Positions 44,187 to 55,644 of a stretch of 64,000 nucleotides of DNA are shown here, piece by piece. The notes beneath the pieces are model-generated. The model was not told the DNA's origin and ran no database searches. It saw only the letters and a program-made list of their open reading frames with translations. The position numbers and the translations under genes are program-made. How positions within the stretch are numbered: the stretch's first letter is position 1; each line of letters begins with the position of its first letter. This DNA is from Allosphingosinicella deserti (lineage in GTDB: Bacteria; Pseudomonadota; Alphaproteobacteria; Sphingomonadales; Sphingomonadaceae). The DNA lies in assembly GCF_003012735.1 (NCBI RefSeq), contig NZ_PXYI01000008.1, positions 124,001 through 188,000 on the forward strand, in the 5' to 3' direction.

Positions 44187-44876
44187 TCAGGTGTCTGCCA
44201 TCAGCCGGTAACCGATGCCGAGTTCGTTGACGAGGATTGCCGGCCGGGCGGGATCGTCTTCCAGCTTCTGGCGCAGGTTGCGGACGACGATCCGCAGATA
44301 GTCGATGCGATGATCGCGTTCATGGGGCCAGGCTGCCGCGAGGACGCGCTGATGCGTGACCACCCGTCCCGGATGAAGCGCGAGCTGCTCCAGCACCGCG
44401 AACTCCTTGCGCGTGAGGTGGATCTCGGCGTTTTCGCGGGTGACGATCCGATTGGGAAGATCGATGACGATGCTCCCGGCGCGAACCTTGGCTGTCGCGC
44501 CCTGGGCCAGAACCCGCTCCCGCAGCGCGGCGCGAAGGCGCGCCAGCACTTCCTCGCTGTCGAACGGCTTCGTCACGTAATCCACGGCTCCGAGATCCAG
44601 CGCGGCGACCTTCTGATCGGTGTCGTCGCGAGCCGAAATGACCAGGATAGGTGCGTTGCCCGCCTTCCGCAGCAACGGCACGATTTCGAGGCCGTCCCTG
44701 TCGGGTAGCCCAAGATCGAGCAGCACCGCGTCCGGAGCGGAGGTTCTCGCCTGAACGAGCGCTTCTGCGGCATTGGTCGCCTCGAGCGCTTGGTAACCTC
44801 CGCGCGCCAGGGTCGCCTGGAGCAGCCGGCGGATCTGAAGTTCGTCATCGACGATAAGGATTCGTGGTCCGCTCAT
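44187..44876 (-). CDS. kdpE: Response regulator KdpE
   Basis: A 229-residue OmpR-type response regulator. The receiver has acidic 'ILIVDDELQIRR', phospho-acceptor Asp in 'AVLLDLGLPDRDG', Thr/Ser in 'LVISARDD' and Lys in 'YVTKPFDSEE'. The winged-helix output domain ends 'RLMADT' after 'HLTRKEFAVLEQLALHPGRV' and 'YLRIVVRNLRQKLEDDPARP', the KdpE form. It activates the kdp operon under potassium limitation. Its ATG overlaps the kdpD stop as ATGA (44873-44876). Last gene of the operon. Confidence 0.95.
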   Translation of the reverse strand: MSGPRILIVDDELQIRRLLQATLARGGYQALEATNAAEALVQARTSAPDAVLLDLGLPDRDGLEIVPLLRKAGNAPILVISARDDTDQKVAALDLGAVDYVTKPFDSEEVLARLRAALRERVLAQGATAKVRAGSIVIDLPNRIVTRENAEIHLTRKEFAVLEQLALHPGRVVTHQRVLAAAWPHERDHRIDYLRIVVRNLRQKLEDDPARPAILVNELGIGYRLMADT

Positions 44877-47539
44877 TCGTCCAATCCCTGATCGGATCCG
44901 CGCACCAGCAGGCGTTCGGGAAAGTGGATGCTGAACAGCGCTCCCGAGCGGTCGCTGCGATTGGCGGCCTCTACCGACATGCCCATCGCCTCGGCGAACC
45001 CTTTGACGATGGCGAGGCCGAGCCCGGTGCCGCCGGCCGAACGATCCGAGCCTTGGAGCCGGCGGAAGGTTTCGAACATCTCGCCTTCGCGCCCTACGGG
45101 CAGGCCCGGCCCCTCGTCGACGACCGCAAGACTGAGCGTGCCGTGACGCCGTGCTGCTCTGATCGTGATCGGGGATCGCGGATCCGCGTAGCGCCCTGCA
45201 TTGTCGAGCAAATTGAGGAGCATCTGGTGGAAAAGCTGCGGATCGACCTCGACCAGCGGCAGGTTCGGTGGAACATCGAGAACGATGTCATGGTTCTCGA
45301 GCGATCGGCGCACGTCATGGACTGCCCCCGCGACGGCATCGGTGAGATCCACCGGTTCCAGCCGCAACCGGATTGCGCCGGCCTCCACGCGTGCCATGTC
45401 GAGCAGATTGGCGACGAAGCGGTTCAGCCGCATCGCCTCGCTCTCCACGGTTTCAAGCAATGGATCGTCTCGTCGCCGGCGGAGCTCGGTTGCCGCGGCG
45501 AGGATGGAGGTCAGCGGAGTGCGCAGATCGTGGCTGACCGACGACAGCAGGGCGGCCCGCAGCCGGTCGCGCTCGCGCACCGCGTCGATGTCGCGCATCT
45601 CGGCTTCGAGCCGTAGCCGTTCGAGCGCCAGCGATGTTTGATCGAGCAGGCTGGCGAGCAGCGGCAATTGATCGGAACGGACCGGATCGCGATTGTCGTC
45701 ACGCGCGATCCCCATCACCGCGAGCACTCGGTCACCGGCGCGCAGCGGCTGGAATTGCCAGTCCGAGGCCGCGAGCGTTCCGGTGCCGCGCCCGGCGGGT
45801 TCGCCGCGGTCGATCACCCATTGCGCGGCGGCGAGTTCCATCGTCTCCAGCCGGTCCCCAGGCGCGCTGCTGGCTTTGACCGACAGGCCCGCAGCGGTCC
45901 GCTCGAGGAGGACGACCCGCGCGTCGAAGAGGCGCGCGATCTCCAGGCATGCCGCCTTCGCGAGATCTTCGGCATCGGCAAGGGCGGTGAGCTGACGCAG
46001 ATACCCTGCCAGAGCCGCATTGGTGCGCGCGCTGCCGGCTGCCAGATCCGCCTGGGCGCGCACGCGTGCGGTCAGTTGACTGGTCAGGACGGCGACCCCG
46101 AGCAGCACGAAAATGGAGACGACATTCTCGGGATTGTTGACGGTGAGCGTCCCGGTCGGCGGCAGGAAAAAGAAATTATAGGCAAGGCTCGATGCGAGGC
46201 CGGCAAACAGGCCGGTGCGAAGTCCGAACAGGCTCGCCGCCGCCATGACCGGCAGCAGATAGAGCAAGGCGACATTGCCGAGACTGAGGATATGGAACAG
46301 GGCCGACGCGCCGCCGGTCACGAGCGCGATCATCAGAGTGGTCCACGCATAGCCGGCGCGGCTGCCCCAAGCGCCGGCCGGCGCGATGCGGCGCGCCGGC
46401 CGATCGCGCGACGGCTCCATTGGCAGGACATGCACTGCGACCCCCGGCGTCTCTCGGACGAGGCGATCGACGACGGAGCCGTGGCGGAGCTCGAACCAGC
46501 GCGATCGGGCCGATTTGCCGACGACGATCTGGGTTGCACGTTCGTCGGCCGCGTAGCGCTTGATGCCGTCGATCACCGAAAGTGCGGGAACCGTGGCAAC
46601 AGTGGCTCCAAGCCGAACGGCAAGATTGAGCGCATCGGCAATGCGCTGATGCTCGGCCGGCGCCAGACTGCGCGTGCGCGGCGTTTCGACGTGGATCGCC
46701 GTCCACGGCGCGTGGACCGAATCGGCAATGCGCTTGGCGGCGCGGACCAGTTCCTCGGCGCCGGCAAGCTCGCTGACGGCGATGAGGATACGCTCGCCGC
46801 CGGCCCAGGTGCCACCCAGCGCGTGTGCGCGCAAATGGTCGAGCATCTGCGCGTCGACCGCCTGTGCGGCACGCCGCAGCGCCAGTTCGCGCAAGGCGGA
46901 GAGGTTCGATTTCGAGAAGAAGTGCGCGAGCGCCCGAGTCGCTTCTTGCGGCAGATAGACCTTGCCGTCGCGGAGCCGCTCGATCAGCTCGTCCGGCGGA
47001 ATGTCCACGACTTCGATCTCGGCCTGCTCAAGCACCGAGTCCGGCACCGTTTCGCGCACCCGCACCCGCGTGAACGAGGCGACGACGTCGTTGAGGCTCT
47101 CGACATGCTGAATGTTGAGCGTGGAGTAGACGTCGATCCCGGCGGCGAGCAGTTCCTCGACATCCAGATAGCGCTTGGGGTGGCGGCTTCCGGGGGCATT
47201 GCTGTGCGCCAGCTCGTCGATCAAAGCGAGAGCGGGGCGGCGCTCGAGCAGCGCGTCGAGATCCATCTCGTCGAGCACGCGGCCCAGATACTCGATCGGG
47301 CGGCGCGGCAGCCGCTCGATGGTGCCGGTTAGTGCTTCGGTCTCGGCACGGCCATGAGTCTCGACGATGCCGATGACCACGTCCAGCCCGGCAAGCTTCC
47401 GCGCCGCCCCCTCGGACAGCATCTCGTAGGTCTTGCCGACGCCGGGCGCGGCGCCGAGGAAGATCTTGAGACGGCCCCGGCCCTCCTGATAGGCCTGGCG
47501 CAGAAAGGCTTCGGGCTCGGGGCGCTCGCGGTCGTTCAA
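44873..47539 (-). CDS. kdpD: Osmosensitive potassium sensor kinase KdpD
   Basis: An 888-residue membrane histidine kinase with the full KdpD order. The N-terminal KdpD domain has a Walker-like '[13 protein letters not shown]' (about 30) and '[20 protein letters not shown]'; a universal-stress-like domain follows (about 250-370), then four close-packed membrane helices of the DUF4118 type (about 400-495), a GAF-like region, the H box '[15 protein letters not shown]' and ATPase motifs '[12 protein letters not shown]', 'VDEGPGLP' and '[12 protein letters not shown]'. It phosphorylates KdpE in response to low potassium. The TTG start overlaps the kdpC stop as TTGA, so translation is coupled. Confidence 0.95.
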   Translation of the reverse strand: MNDRERPEPEAFLRQAYQEGRGRLKIFLGAAPGVGKTYEMLSEGAARKLAGLDVVIGIVETHGRAETEALTGTIERLPRRPIEYLGRVLDEMDLDALLERRPALALIDELAHSNAPGSRHPKRYLDVEELLAAGIDVYSTLNIQHVESLNDVVASFTRVRVRETVPDSVLEQAEIEVVDIPPDELIERLRDGKVYLPQEATRALAHFFSKSNLSALRELALRRAAQAVDAQMLDHLRAHALGGTWAGGERILIAVSELAGAEELVRAAKRIADSVHAPWTAIHVETPRTRSLAPAEHQRIADALNLAVRLGATVATVPALSVIDGIKRYAADERATQIVVGKSARSRWFELRHGSVVDRLVRETPGVAVHVLPMEPSRDRPARRIAPAGAWGSRAGYAWTTLMIALVTGGASALFHILSLGNVALLYLLPVMAAASLFGLRTGLFAGLASSLAYNFFFLPPTGTLTVNNPENVVSIFVLLGVAVLTSQLTARVRAQADLAAGSARTNAALAGYLRQLTALADAEDLAKAACLEIARLFDARVVLLERTAAGLSVKASSAPGDRLETMELAAAQWVIDRGEPAGRGTGTLAASDWQFQPLRAGDRVLAVMGIARDDNRDPVRSDQLPLLASLLDQTSLALERLRLEAEMRDIDAVRERDRLRAALLSSVSHDLRTPLTSILAAATELRRRRDDPLLETVESEAMRLNRFVANLLDMARVEAGAIRLRLEPVDLTDAVAGAVHDVRRSLENHDIVLDVPPNLPLVEVDPQLFHQMLLNLLDNAGRYADPRSPITIRAARRHGTLSLAVVDEGPGLPVGREGEMFETFRRLQGSDRSAGGTGLGLAIVKGFAEAMGMSVEAANRSDRSGALFSIHFPERLLVRGSDQGLDE

Positions 47540-48102
47540 GGGCGAAGGGCGTCCAACGCTCGATTGACCGCGAGCACGTTCACGTGCGGCGTACCGAGAA
47601 AGCCGAGCATTGGGCGCTCCACCGCGCGTTCAACCAGATCTCTCGCCTGCTCCTCGGGCATGCCGCGGGCCGCCGCGACCCGCGCGACCTGGACGAGAGC
47701 CGCTTCCAGGGAGATGTGCGGGTCCAGGCCGGAGGCGCTGGCGGTGACGAGATCCGCCGGTGTCGGGCTTCGGCCCGCATCCACATCGGCCCGAACCCGA
47801 TCCGCGAGCGCCTGCGAGGCCGGGCCGAGGTTCGAGCCCGACGATGCAAGCCCGTCATATCCCTTCCCGGCCGCGGATGGCCGGCCATGGAAATAACCGG
47901 GCGATGCAAATGCCTGGCCGATCAGGGCCGATCCGACGACACGGCCGCCAGCATCGCGGACCAGGCTGCCATTGGCCTGATCGGGAAAGATCGTCTGTCC
48001 TACGCCGGTCATGGCGAGCGGATAGAGGATTCCGAGCAGCAGCGCGAACAGGATCGTCATCGCGAAGGCGGGACGTAGCGAAGAGGTGAAATCTTGGCCC
48101 AT
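47536..48102 (-). CDS. kdpC: Potassium-transporting ATPase subunit C
   Basis: A 188-residue protein with one N-terminal membrane helix ('[20 protein letters not shown]') and a periplasmic domain with the KdpC signatures '[20 protein letters not shown]', '[16 protein letters not shown]', '[20 protein letters not shown]' and '[10 protein letters not shown]'. It stabilises the KdpFABC complex and assists potassium uptake. GAGGAG precedes the ATG by eight bases. It is 11 bases downstream of kdpB and overlaps kdpD. Length is normal. Confidence 0.95.
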   Translation of the reverse strand: MGQDFTSSLRPAFAMTILFALLLGILYPLAMTGVGQTIFPDQANGSLVRDAGGRVVGSALIGQAFASPGYFHGRPSAAGKGYDGLASSGSNLGPASQALADRVRADVDAGRSPTPADLVTASASGLDPHISLEAALVQVARVAAARGMPEEQARDLVERAVERPMLGFLGTPHVNVLAVNRALDALRP

Positions 48103-48113
48103 GTGGAGGCTCC

Positions 48114-50144
<2,031 letters not shown>

Positions 50145-50155
50145 ATCGCCCCTCC

Positions 50156-51859
50156 TCAGGAAAGCTGGCCGTGGATCATCGCGAGATGATCGGCGATGGG
50201 ACCGAGCGCGAGGCTCGGCAGGAAGGTGAGGCCGCCCAGGATCAGGATGATCCCGACCAGCAGGCCGATCCAGAGGCCGCCGGTGGTCGGAAAGGATCCC
50301 GCCCCGGCCGGTGTATATGTCTTTGCCGCGAGGCTGCCGGCGATCGCTAGCATCGGCACGATGATGAAGAAGCGCCCGATCCACATCGCGATACCGAGCA
50401 GGCCGTTGTAGAAGGGCGTGTTGGCGGAGAGGCCGGCGAAGGCCGAGCCGTTGTTGGCGACCGCGCTGGTGAAGGCGTAGAGGATTTCGGAGAAGCCGTG
50501 CGGGCCCTTGTTGAGCGGCCCGGCGAGCCCGGCGGCGGTGACCGACGCCAAAGCCGTGAAACTTAGGATGATCAGCGGCAGGATCGCGATCGCGAGCACG
50601 GCCAGCTTCACCTCCCGCGCTTCGATCTTCTTCCCGACATATTCGGGCGTGCGGCCGACCATCAGCCCGGCGACGAACACCGCCAGGATGGCGAACAGCA
50701 GGAAGCCGTATATGCCGGCGCCGACGCCGCCGATCACGACCTCGCCCAGTTGCATGTTGAACAACGGCACCAGCCCGCCGAGCGCGGTGAAGCTGTCGTG
50801 CATCGCGTTGACCGCGCCGCACGAGGCGGCGGTGGTGACGACGGCGTAGAGCGCCGACGCGGCAATGCCGAAGCGAACCTCCTTGCCCTCCATGTTGCCG
50901 CCCGGCACACCCAATTGGTGGAGGATCGGATTGCCGGCCGCTTCCGCCCAATAGGTGAGGCCCGTACCGGCCAGGAACAGGATCGTCATCGCGGCGAGGA
51001 TCGCCCAGCCCTGCCGCGTGTTGCCGACAGCCTTTCCGAATGCGAAGGCAAGCCCGAGCCCGATGACCAGGATCGAGACCATCTGTACGAAATTGGTCAG
51101 CGCCGTGGGATTTTCGAACGGGTGAGCCGAATTGGCGTTGAAGAAGCCGCCGCCATTGGTGCCGAGCAGCTTGATCGCCTCCTGCGAGGCGACGGGGCCG
51201 AGGGCGATCGTCTGCCGCCCGCCCTCGAGTGTCGCCGCGTCGATGCTGCCGGCAAGCGTCTGCGGCACGCCGCTCGCCATGTAGAAGACGGCGAGTGCGA
51301 TGGAGAGCGGCAGCAGGAGATAGAGGGTGATGCGGGTGACATCCGCCCAGAAATTGCCGATCGTCCCGGCGGAGCGGCGGGCGAAGCCCCGGAACAGCGC
51401 GAAAGCCAGGGCGATACCCGTCGCGGCCGACAGGAAGTTGTGGAGCGTAAGCGCAAGCATCTGGCTGAGGTTCGACATCGTCGATTCCCCCGCATAGCTC
51501 TGCCAATTCGTGTTGGCCGTGAAGCTGATCGCCGTGTTGAACGCGAGAGGCGGCGCGACCGCCCGAAAGGCCTGCGGATTGCCGGGCAGCACGTTCTGCA
51601 GGCGCAGCAAGGCATAAGTGCACAAGGCGAGGGCGATGTTGAACACGAGCATGTGAACGGCGTAGCGTCGCCACCCCTGCTCGGCCGCGGGATCGATTCC
51701 CGACAGGCGATAGAAACCGCGCTCGACGGGGGCGAAAACGGCGTGGACCGGGGTGCGGCGGCCTTCGTAGAGCGCGAACAGCCACAGCCCCATCGGCTTG
51801 GCCAGCGCCAGCAGGATGCCGGTGAAGGCGAGGATCAGGATCCAGCCCTGAATGGTCAT
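50156..51859 (-). CDS. kdpA: Potassium-transporting ATPase potassium-binding subunit A
   Basis: A 567-residue polytopic protein with about ten membrane helices and the four pore loops of the SKT family: '[13 protein letters not shown]', '[20 protein letters not shown]', '[20 protein letters not shown]' and '[20 protein letters not shown]'. These loops form the selectivity filter. It forms KdpFABC with the neighbouring subunits in the inner membrane. It follows kdpF by 14 bases. Length is typical. Confidence 0.96.
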   Translation of the reverse strand: MTIQGWILILAFTGILLALAKPMGLWLFALYEGRRTPVHAVFAPVERGFYRLSGIDPAAEQGWRRYAVHMLVFNIALALCTYALLRLQNVLPGNPQAFRAVAPPLAFNTAISFTANTNWQSYAGESTMSNLSQMLALTLHNFLSAATGIALAFALFRGFARRSAGTIGNFWADVTRITLYLLLPLSIALAVFYMASGVPQTLAGSIDAATLEGGRQTIALGPVASQEAIKLLGTNGGGFFNANSAHPFENPTALTNFVQMVSILVIGLGLAFAFGKAVGNTRQGWAILAAMTILFLAGTGLTYWAEAAGNPILHQLGVPGGNMEGKEVRFGIAASALYAVVTTAASCGAVNAMHDSFTALGGLVPLFNMQLGEVVIGGVGAGIYGFLLFAILAVFVAGLMVGRTPEYVGKKIEAREVKLAVLAIAILPLIILSFTALASVTAAGLAGPLNKGPHGFSEILYAFTSAVANNGSAFAGLSANTPFYNGLLGIAMWIGRFFIIVPMLAIAGSLAAKTYTPAGAGSFPTTGGLWIGLLVGIILILGGLTFLPSLALGPIADHLAMIHGQLS

Positions 51860-51873
51860 GATGTCCGCTCCTT

Positions 51874-51963
51874 TCAGAAGCGTTCGGGGCGGACGAGAAC
51901 CGCCAACAGGTAGGCGAGAAGCCCGATCGCGGTGATCGCGGCAAGCCAGAGATCGAGTGTCAT
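51874..51963 (-). CDS. kdpF: Potassium-transporting ATPase subunit F
   Basis: A 29-residue single-helix membrane peptide, [20 protein letters not shown] and then 'AVLVRPERF'. The ending R-P-E-R-F is the signature of KdpF, which stabilises the KdpABC complex. It lies between the 27-residue peptide and kdpA, with 9- and 14-base gaps, so it is in the operon. Confidence 0.9.
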   Translation of the reverse strand: MTLDLWLAAITAIGLLAYLLAVLVRPERF

Positions 51964-51972
51964 CGCGTCACC

Positions 51973-52056
51973 TCAGGCCTGATCGACGAGGCGGACGTAG
52001 GCAAGTGTCAGCGCAGCGAGGCCAAGCAGGCCCGCGAGCCAGAACAGATCTTCCAT
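51973..52056 (-). CDS. Small KdpF-like membrane peptide
   Basis: A 27-residue peptide, MEDLFWLAGLLGLAALTLAY followed by 'VRLVDQA', with one membrane helix and a short charged tail. The ATG has GAGGAC eight bases upstream. It sits 10 bases after the TorF-type porin gene and 9 bases before kdpF, on the same strand, so it should be translated from the kdp transcript. I recall similar peptides upstream of kdpF in sphingomonads, without a name. It could be a second KdpF-like subunit. Confidence 0.7.
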   Translation of the reverse strand: MEDLFWLAGLLGLAALTLAYVRLVDQA

Positions 52057-52066
52057 GATTGTGTCC

Positions 52067-52912
52067 TCAGAAGTTTGCGGTGAGGGAGGCGACGAGTGTC
52101 GGATCGGCGATCGATCCTGTCCCGTCCTGATCGCGGCTGAAGCTCGGCTGGAGCAAGGCCGCCTCGCGCCGGCCGATGTCGGTATCGACGTAGGAGAGGG
52201 TGAACGTAAGGTTCTTCCAGCCCGCATCGACCCCGAGCGACCAGTCCCAGTAGGTACCTGTCGGGGCGGCGCTGGTCGCGTTCGGGCCGAGGCCAGGATT
52301 GCCCTCGGACCGGCCGACATGCGCCTTGACGATGAACGGCGTGCCGGCGAGTTTCAGCGTGCCGTCGCCCCAGAGATAGAGATTGTCTTCCTTGTCGCCG
52401 GGATCGTCATACATGCCGGCACCGGCGGATGCCCCGGTCTTGTACCAGCGCCCGAGCGCCTGCTGTGGCGGGGCATAGGCGATACCGGCCAGCAGGCTGA
52501 TCGGGCCGCGCGTACCCGACAGCTTCGCATAGGGCTCGGCATAGTCGCTCTCGTCGGCCCCGCCCGGATACATGTACCAGGTCGCACCGACGTCGATCGA
52601 GCCGTTCGCGCCAAGCGTACGCCGGTATCCGCCGATCAGATCGAACTCCATGTTGGCGCCGCCGAACGTACCCCAGCCGGAAAGGTTCGAGCCCCAGGCG
52701 CCCGCGTAGATTCCGCTGTCATGGGCGAGCGTCACTCCGCCCTGCACCGCCATCTGCTTGTCCGTCTGAGAGACGCCGCGCAGGCGATAATCGGAAAGGA
52801 TCGCGGCCGATCCGGTGACGGCAAACCGGTCGTCGGGCGCGTCGCCCTGCGCGAAGGCAGGCGCGGCCATTGCGGCAAGCAGGAAAGTGAACGAAACACG
52901 CACAACAGGCAT
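52067..52912 (-). CDS. TorF family putative porin, first gene of the kdp operon
   Basis: A 281-residue outer-membrane protein with a signal peptide ('FTFLLAAMAAPAFAQGD') and a beta-barrel pattern: 'VTGSAAILSDYRLRGVSQTD' (the TorF opening), 'DSGIYAGAWGSNLSGW', 'IDVGATWYMYPGGADESDYA', 'TLSYVDTDIG' and a final Phe in 'LVASLTANF'. TorF-type porins are thought to pass small solutes across the outer membrane. It precedes the small peptide by 10 bases, so it may feed potassium to the Kdp pump, an inference from context. GGGGGA lies seven bases upstream of the ATG at 52912. Confidence 0.87.
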   Translation of the reverse strand: MPVVRVSFTFLLAAMAAPAFAQGDAPDDRFAVTGSAAILSDYRLRGVSQTDKQMAVQGGVTLAHDSGIYAGAWGSNLSGWGTFGGANMEFDLIGGYRRTLGANGSIDVGATWYMYPGGADESDYAEPYAKLSGTRGPISLLAGIAYAPPQQALGRWYKTGASAGAGMYDDPGDKEDNLYLWGDGTLKLAGTPFIVKAHVGRSEGNPGLGPNATSAAPTGTYWDWSLGVDAGWKNLTFTLSYVDTDIGRREAALLQPSFSRDQDGTGSIADPTLVASLTANF

Positions 52913-53350
52913 CTGACATCCCCCCGGATCGGCGCCTTGCAACAGGCCGGCGCGCGGTGAGGGCTATCAATTAGGCTTGAAGGGCGTTGGGTATCGAGAT
53001 TGGCAGTGCGGGATCTCCGTAGTTTTTGCATAGTATTTTGGATCGCCTGTCGGCCGGTTTGCCGGCGTAACTGCGCCGCCTGGCGCGGTCGGCGCAACGG
53101 AAGGCAATCGTGGCGTTGCATCCGATTTGCGCACGAGGCGCAGGAAGATAGGATCTGCAACTCCGCACCGCTGTCGGCCCACGGAAACACCCTCTGCGCG
53201 GAGTCGAGCTTCGACCACTCCGTCCCTTCTGATATGATGCTGGGTTCACCTACCATTTGTGCTAACCACTCTTCTATCGCCCGCCTGCAAGGCTTGCCCG
53301 CGCTGAGAGATCGTTTTGGCGGCTCCCAATCCAGCCTTCGGGAGCATCGC
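52913..53350. other. Divergent intergenic region, kdp operon promoter
   Basis: The 438 bases between the porin gene and the divergent response regulator hold no convincing gene. The part near 53020-53045 is AT-rich against the background, with TTTTTGCATAGTATTTT. The kdp promoter and KdpE site must lie in this gap, but no clear operator repeat was found by eye. Confidence 0.5.
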
Positions 53351-53740
53351 GTGAATCAACGGAACCGACTTTTATTGGCCGAAGACGAGCCTCTCGTTGC
53401 GATGATCCTGCAAGACACGCTGGAAGAGGTCGGCTTTTCCGTTCACCACGCACTGGCCGCTGCGGAGGCGATCGCGGCGCTCGACTCGGATCATGCCGAG
53501 TTGTCCGGGCTGATTACCGACATCAGGCTTGGCGGCGGCGCAGATGGCTGGGCCGTCGCGCGCCATGCACGTGCGCGGATGCCGACCCTCCCGATCCTTT
53601 ATATTTCAGGTGACAATGCCCATGACCATAAGCTCAAGGGGGTCCCCGACAGCATCATGCTCCAGAAACCGTTCGCGTCGTCGCAGCTGATCGCCGCACT
53701 GTCGACGCTCTTGAATCAACGGCAGCAGCAGCCAGCTTAG
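53351..53740 (+). CDS. Single-domain response regulator
   Basis: A 129-residue receiver with no output domain: acidic pair in 'LLLAEDEPLVAMILQDTLEE', phospho-acceptor Asp in 'LSGLITDIRLGGGADG', Ser in 'LPILYISGDN' and Lys in 'SIMLQKPFASSQLI'. It belongs with the FixJ/CheY-like receivers that work with HWE kinases in alphaproteobacteria. Translation starts at a GTG seven bases after GGGAG. A second receiver gene and an HWE kinase lie within 2 kb. Confidence 0.87.
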   Translation: MNQRNRLLLAEDEPLVAMILQDTLEEVGFSVHHALAAAEAIAALDSDHAELSGLITDIRLGGGADGWAVARHARARMPTLPILYISGDNAHDHKLKGVPDSIMLQKPFASSQLIAALSTLLNQRQQQPA

Positions 53741-53838
53741 CCCGCGCCGGGCTGCTCGATGAACCGACCGGCGAGTGGACTCGGGGGCGCCAACGACTTG
53801 CGGCACATCCGGCGTGTCGACTCTTCCCCCAAGCGTTC

Positions 53839-54204
53839 TCACCGGCTGTCTGCGAGCCGATTGCGGAGCAAGGCGGAAATCTGCTCCGCCTGGTAGGGCT
53901 TGGGGACGAACGTGGCCGTCGCCGGCAGACGATTGTCTTCCGTGGCCAGGTAACCGGATGTGAGGATGACTTTCACGAGCGGCCAGGTCGAGGCGATCCG
54001 CTCGGCAAGCTCCAACCCGTTCATGCTGCCCGGCATTCTGACGTCGGAGATGACTGCGGCAACCGCCGGCAACTCCATCAACAGGCGAACCGCTTCGTCC
54101 GCGTCCGCCGCTTCGGCGACTTCGAACTGTTCTTCCCGCAAATGGTCGGCGAGCAGCATTCGCACCAGCGGCTCGTCCTCTACCACCATGATGCATCTGC
54201 CCAC
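53839..54204 (-). CDS. Single-domain response regulator
   Basis: A 121-residue receiver without output domain: 'IMVVEDEPLVRMLLADHLRE', phospho-acceptor Asp in 'AAVISDVRMPGSMNGLELAE', Thr in 'VKVILTSGYLATED' and Lys in 'TFVPKPYQAEQISALL'. The GTG at 54204 with GGAG seven bases upstream is preferred; the longer frame to 54291 adds unlikely residues. It is oriented with the HWE kinase gene 117 bases upstream and may be its phosphorylation target. It is a paralog of the receiver at 53351. Confidence 0.87.
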   Translation of the reverse strand: MGRCIMVVEDEPLVRMLLADHLREEQFEVAEAADADEAVRLLMELPAVAAVISDVRMPGSMNGLELAERIASTWPLVKVILTSGYLATEDNRLPATATFVPKPYQAEQISALLRNRLADSR

Positions 54205-54321
54205 CGCTAAGCTCCATCTATCCGTCGTCCAACCCGTCCGGCTTCTTGCCGGGCCAGGCAAGCCGGCTTGCAATCCTTGCCGCATGGCCATGGCGTGACG
54301 GGACGATCCGGCACCTGCTTC

Positions 54322-55323
54322 TTATCGCCCCATGCGGTCTTGCCGCATCACCAATGTGGCAACCAGGCCCGATGACTGCCAATCGTAGGTCAGGGATCCC
54401 GCCAGTTGCGAGGCGACGCTCCGCTGGATCATCCTGCTGCCGAACCCGGCCATTTCGGGTTCGCGCTTGAGTTCGGGGCCGCCCGTCTCGGCCCATGTGA
54501 CGTGCACCTCACCGTCCTCGGTGCGGCCGCTGACGTCCAGCGATCCTGTCGAAGCGGACAAGGCGCCGTGCTTGACGGAATTGGTGGCGAGCTCATGCAC
54601 GACCATCGCAAGAGTGGTCGCGGTCGCCTCACCGACGCCCATGCGCGGCACGGCAACTCGGATCCGGCCCGAAAACGCTCCGGTGTCCTCGTAGGGCGAC
54701 AGCAGCACCGCCATCAGATCGCCGAGCAGAGCGGCCTTTCCCTGCTCGCCGGGCAATGGCCGGACCAGATCATGGGCGCGCCCGAGCGAGATCAGCCGCC
54801 GGGTAAGCTGCCCTGTCATCTCTTCCACGGATTCGGCCGAACGAGAGGTGATCTGGGTGAGCCCGGTTGCGATCGCCAGCAGGTTCTTGACCCGGTGGCT
54901 CATCTCGCCCGCCAGCAATTCGTTACCCTCTTCGGCCTGCTTTCTGCCGGTGACGTCCAGGAATATTCCGAACATCGGAGCCTCCGGCGCGTCCAGTTCG
55001 GCGGCCTGCCCGCGTGCCGAGATCCAGCGGATGTCGTCACCGACCATGATCCGAAAATCGATTTCGTACGGGCCGGGCACGGATCGTGTGGCCGTAAAGG
55101 CCGCCTGCACGCGATCGCGATCGGCCGGATGGATGTGCGTGGAAAGGTCGGCGAAGGTCACCGCCTCCGCCCATTGCATTCCCCACAAACCGAAAGCGCG
55201 CTCGTCCATTGCAAACCTGTCGTCCGCCAGGTTCCACGACCACAAGGACACGCAGGCTGCATCGACCGCGAGCCGCAGATGATCAGGGCCCCAGACCTGA
55301 AGCGGGGAGTCTCCTGCGAACAC
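54322..55323 (-). CDS. PAS-containing HWE-type histidine kinase
   Basis: A 333-residue soluble kinase from a GTG with AGGAG eight bases upstream. A PAS domain (about 10-130) contains 'DHLRLAVDAACVSLWSWNLA', 'MDERAFGLWGMQ', 'HIHPADRDRVQAAFTATRSV' and 'GIFLDVTGRKQAEE'. The HWE/HisKA_2 H box is 'AGEMSHRVKNLLAIATGLTQ' and the ATPase has 'MVVHELATNSVKHGALS', 'VTWAETGGPEL' and 'GFGSRMIQRSVASQLAGSL'. No membrane segment is visible; sensing is probably of light, redox or a small ligand through PAS. A decayed paralog lies at 57945-58430. Confidence 0.9.
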   Translation of the reverse strand: MFAGDSPLQVWGPDHLRLAVDAACVSLWSWNLADDRFAMDERAFGLWGMQWAEAVTFADLSTHIHPADRDRVQAAFTATRSVPGPYEIDFRIMVGDDIRWISARGQAAELDAPEAPMFGIFLDVTGRKQAEEGNELLAGEMSHRVKNLLAIATGLTQITSRSAESVEEMTGQLTRRLISLGRAHDLVRPLPGEQGKAALLGDLMAVLLSPYEDTGAFSGRIRVAVPRMGVGEATATTLAMVVHELATNSVKHGALSASTGSLDVSGRTEDGEVHVTWAETGGPELKREPEMAGFGSRMIQRSVASQLAGSLTYDWQSSGLVATLVMRQDRMGR

Positions 55324-55644
55324 GTCGCGGCTCCTATGCCATGCACCGAAAGCGAGGTCTTGGGCGGAGCCCGGCCTAAACGCCAGTCCAATTCTCGAAA
55401 ACCTTAGGACAGCGCCGGCTGACGGACGCCCCTCGATCAAGACCGATGGGACAGCGGATCGGGCGCAGGCCGGTTCGGGCTTTCGTGGGCATTACGCTTG
55501 TTACGGTTCGAAACAGTCGATCACTTCGCTAAAGGTTCAGGGCTGTTGCCCGGCGCTCGATCGGAGCGGCTCCGAACCAGCCCCGAGATCACGTTGTCCG
55601 CGCTCGGCGCCAGCGTTGTGGCCTCAGCGAGAAGGGCGAAGCCG
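55324..55644. other. Gene-free stretch
   Basis: About 320 bases between the HWE kinase start and the end of the hydrolase gene, both on the minus strand. No coding frame with a ribosome site, repeat or clear hairpin was seen. The kinase promoter should lie here. Confidence 0.5.
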
